The notes: a model not told the origin generated them from the sequence alone. 64,000 nucleotides of DNA from JAGVPT01 sp963827085 (GCA_963827085.1 CAWGZY010000005.1:62001-126000); one strand, 5' to 3'. Numbered from the stretch's first letter, positions 42,710-51,563 are shown. Program-made: numbers and translations.

Positions 42710-42859
42710 GCCTAACGGACCGGAGCTAAGCTGCGGCGACGTGCAGCCAAATCAATGGTAGACTATACGCGCGGCAGGTATCGCCATTTCCCTAAAAATT
42801 TTTTGGCGCGCGGCGAAAAGCTGACGGCTGGTTCCGTCAGCTTGAGCGACTGGTTAGGG
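42710..42859 (-). repeat. attC, module II
   Basis: Heptamers GCCTAAC and GTTAGGG. Site of the methyltransferase-like cassette. Confidence 0.95.
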
Positions 42860-42874
42860 CGCAAGCACATAATG

Positions 42875-43426
42875 CTAAAACAGTAGTGGAACAAACATCT
42901 TTGTCCGCGTCATGTAATCTTCGTACGCTGAGCCAAAGAATCGAATGCACTCGGTTTCATCTGCTTTTGCAGTTGCCATTAGAAAGATCGTTGCAATGAC
43001 TACTAGCCTTGATGAAAGCAAGCTCAAATCCTTAAAAAATGTTCCCCATGCGAGGAAGAGCAACGATCCGTACAATGGATGGCGAATGTATCGATATATC
43101 CCAGAAGTCACAAGGGCAGTTGTCTTTTCGAAACCCATCAAGGTAGTATCGTGACGTTGATGGCTCGGTTTACCAGATACCAGTATCAGGTAGGCACCTT
43201 GTACGACGAGGAAAAGAGAAACCGCGAGGCAGATCCAAGACAGAATTTGGAGAGCAGAGAATGGATCTGCAACCCAGAATCGAACATTCAGAAGGATGAG
43301 CACAACAATTGCCTCAAGTGCAAAGAAGCGGTAAAACCCATGAGATTTGGCGACTCGTAGCGAGCCTCGCGAAATGTAAAGGATCACGGCCGAGACTAAT
43401 ACGAATGTTATCAGTTTGAGTGTCAT
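42875..43426 (-). CDS. ICMT/PEMT-family membrane methyltransferase
   Basis: 183 residues with about five transmembrane segments. The C-terminal part has the family signature: LVTSGIYRYIRHPLYGSLLF, then DETECIRFFGSAYEDYMTRT, in which the R-x-P-x-Y-x-G and E-x-x-x-x-x-F-G-x-x-Y-x-x-Y motifs bind S-adenosylmethionine. The substrate in bacteria of this group is generally unknown, with phospholipids or small molecules possible. Complete length for the family. Confidence 0.9.
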   Translation of the reverse strand: MTLKLITFVLVSAVILYISRGSLRVAKSHGFYRFFALEAIVVLILLNVRFWVADPFSALQILSWICLAVSLFLVVQGAYLILVSGKPSHQRHDTTLMGFEKTTALVTSGIYRYIRHPLYGSLLFLAWGTFFKDLSLLSSRLVVIATIFLMATAKADETECIRFFGSAYEDYMTRTKMFVPLLF

Positions 43427-43498
43427 GGGTTCGATTCCATGCCTTCAGATTCTCGGTTAATTGATCGCAGAGCAGGAATCATCCTGCTGATGCTTGCG

Positions 43499-43648
43499 CC
43501 CTAACGGACCGCGGATAACCTGCGGCGGAAATAGCGTCGGCACGGTTGCCCGTCCGCGCGAGGCATGTCCAGTCCGATTGTAGCTATTTGTTTCGCGCGT
43601 GCAAAATCATCGACGGCTGGTTCCGTCAGGTTGAGCCGCTGGTTAGGC
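43499..43648 (-). repeat. attC, module IV
   Basis: Heptamers CCCTAAC and GTTAGGC. Same compensated arms as 29969 and 37284. Site of family C copy 3. Confidence 0.95.
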
Positions 43649-43852
43649 CAGTGCACGTTTAGCATGTAAGCGCGATTGTAGATTTGTTCTATTTTTTGAT
43701 TTGCTACTGTTTCCCGAAAAACTCGCTGGCGGCGGGGAAGTGTATGTTTTGGTTAATAAAGGAAATCGCTGCCATGAGATTTAGAAACTTGTTTTGAATA
43801 ATTGCTTTGTCATTTACTTTTTTCGATATAAAAACGACCCGCCGCCAGCGAG
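43649..43852 (-). repeat. Family C cassette, copy 3
   Basis: Gene-less. The 15-bp inverted repeat is intact while the stretch between and outside has diverged from copies 1 and 2, with an in-frame stop in the frame open in copy 2. Confidence 0.75.
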
Positions 43853-44004
43853 GCCTAACGGACCGGAGCTAAGCTGCGGCAACGAAGTGCCGCAGCGACG
43901 GAATCCAGTCCGCGCGAGATAAGTCCTGTCCGATAGTAACTGGTTGTTTCGCGCGTGCAAAATCGTCAACGGCTGGTTCCGTCAGCTTGAGCGACTGGTT
44001 AGCC
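43853..44004 (-). repeat. attC, module I
   Basis: Heptamers GCCTAAC and GTTAGCC; GTTAGCCAGCGCGAC pairs over 15 bp with the next site. Site of the TonB-C cassette. Confidence 0.95.
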
Positions 44005-44035
44005 AGCGCGACCCAATTTGCGAATCGATGATATG

Positions 44036-44446
44036 CTAATTCATTCGAGGCATATCCGTTTCAATAATCAAAAGGCTCGGATCAAAATCGTAGGTGCGTT
44101 GCTTGAATTGAAATAAAATATGAAAGCGCGTTATGGTCGAATAGGGTTTGCCTTTAGAATATCTTGGATACCACTTCACTTTTTTAACAACATCTTCTAT
44201 ACAGCGAATGAAGAGGGTGTCTGCGTATATATTTGTAGCTGTCACATTTCCAGCCGAATCTATTTGAACATCGACTCGTGCGTTTCCTTGAACGCCAGCT
44301 CGCCTCGGAATTTCAGGAAAAACGATCAGGCTCTTTAATGAATCCCATCCGATAATGGGAGCGCCTTCTAGATTTTGATTAATTTGTGCTAAAGGACGGT
44401 AATGAATAGTCATTGACACCGTTAGTACAAGGATATATTTATTCAT
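44036..44446 (-). CDS. Exported TonB C-terminal-domain protein
   Basis: 136 residues. A hydrophobic N-terminus (YILVLTVSMTIHY) is followed by a TonB-like C-terminal domain: FPEIPRRAGVQGNARVDVQI, DSAGNVTATNIYA, then VVKKVKWYPRYSKGKPYSTI. The proline-rich spanner of true TonB is missing, so it is unlikely to energise receptors; such short TonB-C proteins are frequent in Bacteroidota-like genomes. Single-gene cassette. Confidence 0.85.
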   Translation of the reverse strand: MNKYILVLTVSMTIHYRPLAQINQNLEGAPIIGWDSLKSLIVFPEIPRRAGVQGNARVDVQIDSAGNVTATNIYADTLFIRCIEDVVKKVKWYPRYSKGKPYSTITRFHILFQFKQRTYDFDPSLLIIETDMPRMN

Positions 44447-44478
44447 AGAGTGTCTTTTCTGGAGCCTGTTGTCGCGCT

Positions 44479-44631
44479 GGCTAACGGACCGGAGCTAAGC
44501 TGCGGCGGCGAAAAGCTAGTTTCATGTAGTTCGCTGCGCGGACGTAATCGCTGATCATATCATTCTCGGCGTACTGTCGCGCGGCGAAATCGTCAACGGC
44601 TATTTCCGTCAGCTTGAGCGACTGGTTAGGT
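44479..44631 (-). repeat. attC, module V
   Basis: Heptamers GGCTAAC and GTTAGGT. Centre contains gcgcggacgtaatcgctgat and ctgtcgcgcggcg. Site of the lipoprotein cassette at 44665. Confidence 0.93.
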
Positions 44632-44664
44632 GGCGCCATCTTGTATTAGTTGATGTAGACAGTT

Positions 44665-45171
44665 TTACATTGATTTTTTCTTTATGAACTTCATAAGAAC
44701 ATCATTTTGATTTACGAGCATCCCGCCCTCAAATATAACGTAATAGCATGTATCAGCGTCTGGCAATAAATTGAAAAATGATTGTTCAACTCTTAGGATG
44801 CTAAGAGATGAGTTAAGAAGCTTAATAGCGTATTCGGGCTCTATAAACGGACTCTTAGCATTCACGTCGAGCGTTTTAATTACTGCTGTCTCAGTATTTT
44901 CTACATAAACAATGTCATTGTATCTGGAAGTATCAATGACTCTATCGAGCTGCGCTATTTTTGCTGCATCGGAGCAAAGCATTAATATCGTTCTTGCCTT
45001 TGCGTTGATTTCTTCACGATTGTGGTTAATGATCTGCGATGAATCACCTACGAAGCTGACGGTGAGAGTTCCTTTCGGCGTTTCATATCTTTCGCCGACC
45101 TTCACTAAAATGGGAGATTTCAAAGAGCACGAACTGCAAATTAGGACGGCAATGATGACAAGCTTTGTCAT
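44665..45171 (-). CDS. Lipoprotein, unknown
   Basis: 168 residues. Lipobox LICSSC, mature CSLKSP. A mostly beta first half (TPKGTLTVSFVGDSS) and a helical middle, ending YYVIFEGGMLVNQNDVLMKF. Family not recognised. The inner-versus-outer membrane sorting signal cannot be judged. Confidence 0.72.
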   Translation of the reverse strand: MTKLVIIAVLICSSCSLKSPILVKVGERYETPKGTLTVSFVGDSSQIINHNREEINAKARTILMLCSDAAKIAQLDRVIDTSRYNDIVYVENTETAVIKTLDVNAKSPFIEPEYAIKLLNSSLSILRVEQSFFNLLPDADTCYYVIFEGGMLVNQNDVLMKFIKKKSM

Positions 45172-45233
45172 AATTACACCGCTATAGTTTATAAATTATG
45201 GAGGCCATTATAGCATATGGCAACTAACGCGCC

Positions 45234-45386
45234 ACCTAACGGACCGGAGCTAAGCTGCGGCGGCGTGCAGCCAAATCAATGGTAGACTATACGCGCGGCA
45301 GACATCGCCATTTCCCTAAAAAATTTTTCTGGCGCGCGGCGAAATCGTCAACGGCTGGTTCCGTCAGCTTGAGCGACTGGTTAGGC
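45234..45386 (-). repeat. attC, module II
   Basis: Heptamers ACCTAAC and GTTAGGC. Site of the two-gene cassette at 45412-46422. Confidence 0.95.
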
Positions 45387-45411
45387 GGCAACACGAGCTT
45401 TTGTTTTTGCA

Positions 45412-45715
45412 CTATGATCGGAGCCATGAATCGCTGAATCGATCTCGAAACTCGTCAATTACCTCTTCGAAGCGGACAAATCCTTCACTTCGCATTTTTC
45501 TTGCGAACTCAGTACTGCGCTCAGTACCCTACAATCGCTGACCAGTAATAATGGATGATCCCTTCTGCATCTAATTGTTCAATTCTCATGATTGTATATC
45601 GGACTCCTTGTTTAAGCTCTGTTGATGATGAAGGAGAATCCAGAATTGGCTGAAAGATGTTATTTGTCAAAAATGCCAATATCTCATTTTTCTTTTTTAA
45701 AGGGTTTTGTGCCAT
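45412..45715 (-). pseudogene. Frameshifted small gene, about 100 residues when repaired
   Basis: The frame from the ATG at 45715 (MAQNPLKKKNEILAFLTNN) stops at 45521 after YYWSAIVGY. In the +1 frame the text continues as GTERSTEFARKMRSEGFVRF, EEVIDEFRDRFSDSWLRS and a stop at 45412-45414. Removing one G from the GGG run at about 45529 joins the two into a smooth protein of about 100 residues. Alternatives are a programmed shift or a sequencing error. The start overlaps the 3' end of the upstream gene. Confidence 0.65.
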
Positions 45716-46422
45716 GGTTTTTTATCAGCATTGTTCTTTGGTTTGGTCGTTTTTCTTAAGAGGTCTGATTGGGATTTCAGTTGTTTCCAGCCTTTTGTTG
45801 AGATCATATCCACCCACGCACGGTAGCCCATGATTGGCCTTTCAGAGAAACGGAGACAGATAACGTAATCTTTTAGTATCCACGATGCATACTGTGCTAC
45901 TAGTCCGCCGCCGTAATCTTCTGGATGTGCCCCGGGGGGAGGAGGATATTTCCTAGTGAACCGTTCTACTGGTGACTGTTTTGCTTTTGCCGATATAGTT
46001 GCCATGAAATCTTTGAATTGATTTTCCCAGATGGTATTATATTCTTTCGAGATCCAAAAAAGCTCGAAATTATTTTCATTTGAGGGGGTTCTCACGAAAC
46101 CTAGCCGGATGCTGGTCAACTCTCCACTCTTTGATTGTGAACCATCTTCGACAACGGTGCAATCATAGATCTTCAAAATAGTGCTATCAAATTGTTTGCA
46201 AACCGGCAAAAGATGTCGGAGAGATGAAAAATCAGTGTAGTCTTCAATACCATATTGGCTGAGATCTTGAGTATCGTAGCTCTTTATCAGAGGCATGACG
46301 GAATCGATTGACCGCCCGAAGGGAACCGAACCGATGTTGAGTTCCTCAAGCCCAGCTGGCTGGGCGTTAACTATGTTGGAGCAGATAATTGAAATGGATG
46401 TCAATAGAAAGGCTATTCTCAT
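45697..46422 (-). CDS. Secreted protein, unknown
   Basis: 241 residues with signal peptide MRIAFLLTSISIICSNIVNA. The segment GSVPFGRSIDSVMPLIKSYD recalls the short helical motif at the start of many FCB exported proteins. A Pro-rich stretch (KYPPPPGAHPED) and basic C-terminus follow. AGGA precedes the ATG. It overlaps the following small gene by 19 bp, so the two are co-expressed. Confidence 0.75.
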   Translation of the reverse strand: MRIAFLLTSISIICSNIVNAQPAGLEELNIGSVPFGRSIDSVMPLIKSYDTQDLSQYGIEDYTDFSSLRHLLPVCKQFDSTILKIYDCTVVEDGSQSKSGELTSIRLGFVRTPSNENNFELFWISKEYNTIWENQFKDFMATISAKAKQSPVERFTRKYPPPPGAHPEDYGGGLVAQYASWILKDYVICLRFSERPIMGYRAWVDMISTKGWKQLKSQSDLLRKTTKPKNNADKKPWHKTL

Positions 46423-46445
46423 ATTTATCCTATATTGGTTTTGCC

Positions 46446-46598
46446 GCCTAACGGACCGGAGCTAAGCTGCGGCGGCGAACAGCCGCCGCAAAGCAGTTCG
46501 TTGCGCGGACGTTCCAGTCAGATACCCCTAAGTCAGTCCAACGCCGCGCGGCAAAATCGTCGACGGCTGGTTCCGTCAGCTTGAGCGACTGGTTAGGC
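46446..46598 (-). repeat. attC, module III
   Basis: Heptamers GCCTAAC and GTTAGGC. Site of the membrane protein cassette at 46609. Confidence 0.95.
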
Positions 46599-46608
46599 GG
46601 TGCGTCAA

Positions 46609-47223
46609 CTACCATTGGTTCAGCTTTTCGTAAACAGAATAGATGAAGTAAGCGACGACCAAGAAAAGTCCCGCTTCGATAGCGAAAACAAGATCAAAAA
46701 CAAATGATGAAAAGGATTGTTGGTTCTTGTAAATGCCTGTCAATATTGAGAGGCCGGATATTCCAAGAAACAGAGCGACAGTTGCAACGCGGTGCCATTT
46801 AAATAGCCGTTTTCTTTGATTGATTTCGTTGTCAGCCCTGAGCCACTGTTCCCAGTGTAGGACAGGCTTTGATGGATCAAAACACTGGTTAATTTCCTTC
46901 TCAATATGATTATGAATGAAACTGCTGGCTCGGAATCGACGAGCTATTTCTCCAGCCCAGATCATTAGGATTAAGTAGCTGACCAACGGACAGAAAAGGA
47001 GAAAAACGATGATGGATGTCGATTGGCTTTCCCAATTCGTGAGACCAAAGTAGACCAATCCGCTAATTCCAATAATTCCGAACTGCAAAATCGAAACCGA
47101 GTTTGTGCCTGCTTGGATTACTTCTGCCCGCAGTGTTTTGTATTCCTGGATTTTAATGTTGAGCCATTCAGTTTGGTTGGAGTTATATTCATGTTGCTTA
47201 GTCTTGTTATTCTTTGCTGGCAT
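46609..47223 (-). CDS. Four-helix membrane protein with soluble loop
   Basis: 204 residues from the ATG at 47223, preceded by GGAG at nine bases; ATGs at 47238 and 47265 are less supported. Hydrophobic helices lie near 45-65 and 75-95, then 150-168 and 178-200, with a central soluble part (ARRFRASSFIHNHIEKEINQ). The layout (cytoplasmic helical start, 2+2 helices) resembles SLATT-type or related defence-associated membrane proteins; that is only a suggestion. Confidence 0.72.
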   Translation of the reverse strand: MPAKNNKTKQHEYNSNQTEWLNIKIQEYKTLRAEVIQAGTNSVSILQFGIIGISGLVYFGLTNWESQSTSIIVFLLFCPLVSYLILMIWAGEIARRFRASSFIHNHIEKEINQCFDPSKPVLHWEQWLRADNEINQRKRLFKWHRVATVALFLGISGLSILTGIYKNQQSFSSFVFDLVFAIEAGLFLVVAYFIYSVYEKLNQW

Positions 47224-47266
47224 TTCGTTATTCTCCATCTGTGAATGTAATATGTATGTGAGCACC

Positions 47267-47415
47267 GCCTAACGAACCGGAGCTAAGCTGCGGCGACGTG
47301 CAGCCAAATCAATGGTAGACTATACGCGCGGCAGGCATCGCCTTTCCCTTAAAAATTTTTTGCGCGCGGCGAAAAGCTGACGGCTGGTTCCGTCAGCTTG
47401 AGCGACTGGTTAGGT
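47267..47415 (-). repeat. attC, module II
   Basis: Heptamers GCCTAAC and GTTAGGT, with GAACCGG in the left arm. Site of family A copy 16, the only A copy with a module II site. Confidence 0.95.
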
Positions 47416-47668
47416 GGCAACGGTGACGGTAGACTCGGATTCCGTTTCGTGTTAAGAATGTTATCGTTGTTGATACTGTTTATAAACACAGCTCCCAACT
47501 ATGATTGCCTGGTAAACTTCCCATGCGGTATGATACCAATTTCATGCAGTGATTGCAATTAGAAAATCTGACTGCTTATAGATTCATATCTTTGGAAGCT
47601 TGAATCAAAAAACGAAGCTTGAATTACTGAAACTATTTCTTTCTTAGTGAACCCAGGTTTTTTTTGCC
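47416..47668 (-). repeat. Family A promoter cassette, copy 16 (divergent)
   Basis: Variant promoter: -35 TTGCAA at 47553-47558, 17 bp, -10 TATCAT at 47530-47535. The most diverged A copy overall; its leader palindrome is broken (cacagctcccaactatg). Confidence 0.78.
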
Positions 47669-47821
47669 ACCTAACGGACCGGAGCTAAGCTGCGGCAACG
47701 AAGTGCCGCAGCAACGGAATCCAGTCCGCGCGTGGTATGTCCAGTCCAACAAGTAACTGTTTGTTTCGCGCGTGTTAAATCATCGACGGCTATTTCCGTC
47801 AGCTTGAGCGACTGGTTAGGC
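47669..47821 (-). repeat. attC, module I
   Basis: Heptamers ACCTAAC and GTTAGGC, with caacgaagtgccgc and CTATTTCCGTCAG variants. Site of the cassette with the gene at 47836. Confidence 0.95.
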
Positions 47822-47835
47822 GGGCACGGCCTGCC

Positions 47836-48453
47836 TTAATGTGAATTTATTGAAATAGATTGTACCAAATCATTTGTTTCAACTAATACATTTGTGGCGA
47901 GTAATGAAGCTTCGATAGCTTCGCGGGAGCTCGGTTGATAATGAAATGCTTTAACGATTTCAAGGATAATGAATCTAAAGATAATTTTTGCTATGTCTAC
48001 AAAATTGTTAGATACCACATCACTAGTGAGCTGTGTAATTAATTTATCTGAAACGTTTGAGCCTTGCAAAAGAGAAGCAAAAATATTGGTGATCTCTGAA
48101 TCCGAGTCAGCTTTGGTTGAGTCAGAAATGCTTGCTGGATATATAACCGAAATTTGCTTTGATCTAAGAAGTTTGCCCTTGTTGATAAAAGACGGGCCGC
48201 AAAGTTCAATCGTTAAATCCGTTTTAATAGAATCGCCGATATTTGCTCTTCTAAGGTTTGTGAGCCATAGCGAATATTTCTCTCCAAATTCGGTTGTCCT
48301 GTACGATTTAGAAGTGTCCAGGGAGCGAATAACGGCAACCTTTATTATATGGAGCTCTTTCTTTTCGACAAGGCTTGTTTTCACATCAATCAAAATCTGA
48401 GTAAACGATTGAGTGGAGACAAATAAAATCAGTAGGAAGAATTTGAATTTCAT
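47836..48453 (-). CDS. Secreted protein, unknown
   Basis: 205 residues with signal peptide MKFKFFLLILFVSTQSFTQI. The soluble remainder (VEKKELHIIKVAVIRSLDTS, DLTIELCGPSFINKGKLL) has no recognised motif. C-terminal half helical. Single-gene cassette. Confidence 0.72.
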   Translation of the reverse strand: MKFKFFLLILFVSTQSFTQILIDVKTSLVEKKELHIIKVAVIRSLDTSKSYRTTEFGEKYSLWLTNLRRANIGDSIKTDLTIELCGPSFINKGKLLRSKQISVIYPASISDSTKADSDSEITNIFASLLQGSNVSDKLITQLTSDVVSNNFVDIAKIIFRFIILEIVKAFHYQPSSREAIEASLLATNVLVETNDLVQSISINSH

Positions 48454-48497
48454 ATGTTTATGAGAAAATTTAAGATTTATATGTTGCTATTTTGCCC

Positions 48498-48650
48498 GCC
48501 TAACGGACCGGAGCTAAGCTGCGGCGACGTGCAGCATTTAGTTCGTTGTTCGCCGCGCGGAAGTTGATAAATAAACTCAATGTGTCGGTAGCTCCTCGCG
48601 CGTTGAATCCGTTAACGGCTGGTTCCGTCAGGTTGAGCGAGTGGTTAGGT
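48498..48650 (-). repeat. attC, module VI
   Basis: Heptamers GCCTAAC and GTTAGGT. Unique centre (gttcgttgttcgccgcgcgg ... gtcggtagctcctcgcgcg); right arm CAGGTTGAGCGAGTGG. Site of the DUF262-HNH cassette. Confidence 0.92.
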
Positions 48651-48663
48651 GGCGACTAGTATT

Positions 48664-50379
48664 TTACCGATATTCAATAATCAATTCTGATCTTTCGTAG
48701 CCAAACTTTTCGATAATATCTCTACAAAAATTGATCGTTGCTTCTGCGTTCCATTTTGTCTCGACAAAATAATTTGAATTACTAATTTGCATTGGGATAT
48801 CCATTCCAGATTTGCTTGTGCTAAAATATTTTCTTTTTGAACCCCGCATATCTAAAACCACCGCAAATTCTTTTTCGTATTTATCGTATAAGTAATTGCA
48901 GAGAGTTAATAATACTTCATTCCATTGATTGACAGAAAACCTTTCGTTTTCAAAGACAAAGCCAGTTGGTTTTCGTTTAGAAACTCCATTAATGTTACCC
49001 GTTGTTTTCTTTGGTGTTGTTTTTAACAATGCGGATAAATCCTTAGGTTTGGTAGCATTGTCATATCTTGAACGAGAAGTATTACAAAAACGGTGAGTTA
49101 AACGCGCATTTTGCGGAATTGTTTTTCCTCCAAGCCAATACTGTTCGATATGATCTACTGCGGAGTCATCAATTTCTTGGATTCTTTGCCCGCAAATTGC
49201 ACAGGTTGGATTCGCATTAAATAGTTCCTCCTTTAGCTTAAAAGAAAACAATCGTGGCTCTTTTTGTCCAATTCCGATAATGTTCTGCAACGTTAATCGC
49301 CATTTATCAAATCGTATTGTTACTGCCTTTAATCCACTGGTTCCGAGCTCGATTGCATCAATAAACTCTTGGTCTTCGGTCATTAAACATATTAATGCTT
49401 CTCGAATTGAATCCAGGTTTTGATGTACTTTATTTTTGTCCTCTTTCGCAAAACTATACATCATAATATCAAACAGAGAGGCATTGAAACGTTGAGATTC
49501 CCAATAACCATTTGGATCGGTTGGTGTACCTGAATAAAATCTTTTAAAAGCGTGTTCTCCAAACAATGTTTTAATAATTGCGGTTGTGTTTTTGAAGGCG
49601 TTCACAAGTTCATTTGATTTACTCTCGGTTATGTACCTATATTCATCCATATCATTGTTTAGAAAGCGCAAAATTGGGGGTTTATAATGCAAATAAGTTG
49701 CGTGATAGAAAGCGGCAAAACGCAAAACCAATTCAACATTTCTCATTCTGTCTCTCGGAGGCTCCTGACCTACGATAGAAATAAAATCTTGATGTAACGA
49801 AAGGGTTTTTATGAGTTCATTGTATGGGCCACGGTAAATGCAATTTCTTAATTCTTGCTGATTTAGAGAAACAGCGCCACTGTTCAATCGTTCAAATATT
49901 TCAAATTTTAAATCGTGGTTTGAATCTTTTTTGAATGTTATAGTCCTTATTATACAGTGTCGAATTTTATCTTGGTAGATCTCATCGAGTTCTTTGTATG
50001 TGTTCTTGTTTAAATCTTGGAATACTTTAAGATTGCTTAAGCGAAAAGCCTGACCATTAGGGAAGCTACCATCTATAAATGAAAAAAATGATGTCAACCT
50101 TTGTTGTCCGTCGATTACAATTTCTTTGCCATCTTTTTCTTCAGATAAATAAATAACAGGCAAAGGTATGTCAAGAAGAGCGGATTCAATTAAGCGGCTA
50201 GATTTTTTATTATCCCAGACGAAATGACGTTGGAAGTCTGATTGTAATATTAATTTTCCACGCTTATACTTCCCATGAAGGGATTCAATTTCTGGTTCAC
50301 CGGTTGAAGTATAAATCTTTCTTGCTTCAATCGCTGGTTCACTGTCTTCTTCGAGGTTTTCTTCTGACTCGCTATTCAT
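48664..50379 (-). CDS. DUF262 and HNH nuclease protein (GmrSD-like)
   Basis: 571 residues. The N-terminal DUF262 (ParB/Srx-like) domain shows QRHFVWDNKKSSRLIESALL, then VIDGQQRLTSFFSF with the conserved DGQQR, and FERLNSGAVSLNQQELRNCI. An HNH domain follows near residues 395-440: CAICGQRI, AVDHIEQYWLGG, NARLTHRFCNTSRS. The C-terminal 130 residues are a further unrecognised domain (KYFSTSKSGMDI, YFVETKWNAEATINFCRDII). Such proteins act as NTP-dependent or modification-dependent restriction enzymes against phage. Sole gene of its cassette, in the only module VI attC. Confidence 0.9.
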   Translation of the reverse strand: MNSESEENLEEDSEPAIEARKIYTSTGEPEIESLHGKYKRGKLILQSDFQRHFVWDNKKSSRLIESALLDIPLPVIYLSEEKDGKEIVIDGQQRLTSFFSFIDGSFPNGQAFRLSNLKVFQDLNKNTYKELDEIYQDKIRHCIIRTITFKKDSNHDLKFEIFERLNSGAVSLNQQELRNCIYRGPYNELIKTLSLHQDFISIVGQEPPRDRMRNVELVLRFAAFYHATYLHYKPPILRFLNNDMDEYRYITESKSNELVNAFKNTTAIIKTLFGEHAFKRFYSGTPTDPNGYWESQRFNASLFDIMMYSFAKEDKNKVHQNLDSIREALICLMTEDQEFIDAIELGTSGLKAVTIRFDKWRLTLQNIIGIGQKEPRLFSFKLKEELFNANPTCAICGQRIQEIDDSAVDHIEQYWLGGKTIPQNARLTHRFCNTSRSRYDNATKPKDLSALLKTTPKKTTGNINGVSKRKPTGFVFENERFSVNQWNEVLLTLCNYLYDKYEKEFAVVLDMRGSKRKYFSTSKSGMDIPMQISNSNYFVETKWNAEATINFCRDIIEKFGYERSELIIEYR

Positions 50380-50416
50380 TGATTCTTTCCTTGGTTATTG
50401 AAATGTTTGTTGAGCC

Positions 50417-50566
50417 ACCTAACGGACCGGAGCTAAGCTGCGGCGACGTGCAGCCAGTTCCATGTAGAATATACGCGCGGCAGACATCACCTTTCCCTAA
50501 AAAATTTTTTGGCGCGCGGCCAAATCGTCAACGGCTGGTTCCGTCAGCTTGAGCGACTGGTTAGGT
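50417..50566 (-). repeat. attC, module II
   Basis: Heptamers ACCTAAC and GTTAGGT. Site of the cassette with the gene at 50602. Confidence 0.95.
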
Positions 50567-50601
50567 TGCGCCAACGTTTTGAGAAATGTTCAGTGTTCAT
50601 T

Positions 50602-51369
50602 TCAAGAGTTAATTCCCAGCCAATGCTTAATTACTTTTTCCCAGAGAAATGTTGCTATTAAAGACCCAATGGTTCCGAGTAGAATAGCAGTGATAGATGA
50701 AATTAGTATTGCCGTTTTGGGATGCGTTTTAACAAAGTCCAAAAGGCGATAATAGAGACCCTTTTTGATTTTTTTCAGTTCTTCCTGGACGTTGTCGATA
50801 AGATTCTGCTCGATACGATGCTTTGGATTGTTGACCAAAATTTCAACGCATGAAGGACAAAGTTTCGGCTTGTTAGTAGAATAGACCACATCCGTTTTGA
50901 TGCCATTCATGTCGAAAATACAACCTCTCGTGTCGTCATGAGTAAAATTAGTGTTTTCTGACGTTAATGGTATTCTATTTCCATATCGTTTATAAACTAA
51001 TAGGGCAGAGTATAGAACTCTATATAAAAGGTTTTCAAGAGGAATGTTCTCCGAATAGAGAATTTCTGTCATTTCATTGTATGTTAGGCAAATTCGATTG
51101 TCTGAAAATCTCCTTGCAAAGAAATTCTCTTGAATTGGCACATTAGTTGCCGCAATAAGAAAATCGCAGTTGGTCCGCTTAGGTAGTTGGCGTTCTATGT
51201 TCTTGTCCGAAAAGACCCAATTTGCCGCATCAGATTTTTCGACAATGCTATAAGAGTCAATTTCAGGGTCGATTTCAAAGAGGTCAGATTTCCAACTCAG
51301 AACTTTAGAAACACTAAATGAGTGTGGTAAATGTCCGAGTGTGACGATTTTGATCTTCAACTTGCTCAT
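50602..51369 (-). CDS. Conserved soluble domain with C-terminal membrane helix
   Basis: 255 residues from the ATG at 51369. A central conserved-looking block (DNRICLTYNEMTEILYSENI, PLENLLYRVLYSALLVYKRY, then FTHDDTRGCIFDMNGIKTDV and PKLCPSC) has a helical part and a zinc- or disulfide-capable Cys set. One transmembrane helix follows near residues 222-245 (AILISSITAILLGTIGSLIA). The block resembles proteins I associate with phage-defence neighbourhoods, but I cannot name the family. A membrane-acting effector is a hypothesis. Confidence 0.72.
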   Translation of the reverse strand: MSKLKIKIVTLGHLPHSFSVSKVLSWKSDLFEIDPEIDSYSIVEKSDAANWVFSDKNIERQLPKRTNCDFLIAATNVPIQENFFARRFSDNRICLTYNEMTEILYSENIPLENLLYRVLYSALLVYKRYGNRIPLTSENTNFTHDDTRGCIFDMNGIKTDVVYSTNKPKLCPSCVEILVNNPKHRIEQNLIDNVQEELKKIKKGLYYRLLDFVKTHPKTAILISSITAILLGTIGSLIATFLWEKVIKHWLGINS

Positions 51370-51411
51370 ATATGTTGATCGTTGGTGTTTAATCGAACTG
51401 TTGATTGCGCA

Positions 51412-51563
51412 ACCTAACGGACCGGAGCTAAGCTGCGGCGGCGAAGCGCCGCAGCAACCAAATCCAGTCCGCGCGAGGTAAGTCCTGTCAGATTGTAACT
51501 GGCTGTTTCGCGCGTGCAAAATCGTCAACGGCTACTTCCGTCAGCTTGAGCGACTGGTTAGCC
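51412..51563 (-). repeat. attC, module I
   Basis: Heptamers ACCTAAC and GTTAGCC; centre has cgcagcaaccaaatcc and cgcgcgaggtaag variants. Site of the two-gene cassette at 51582-52275. Confidence 0.95.
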
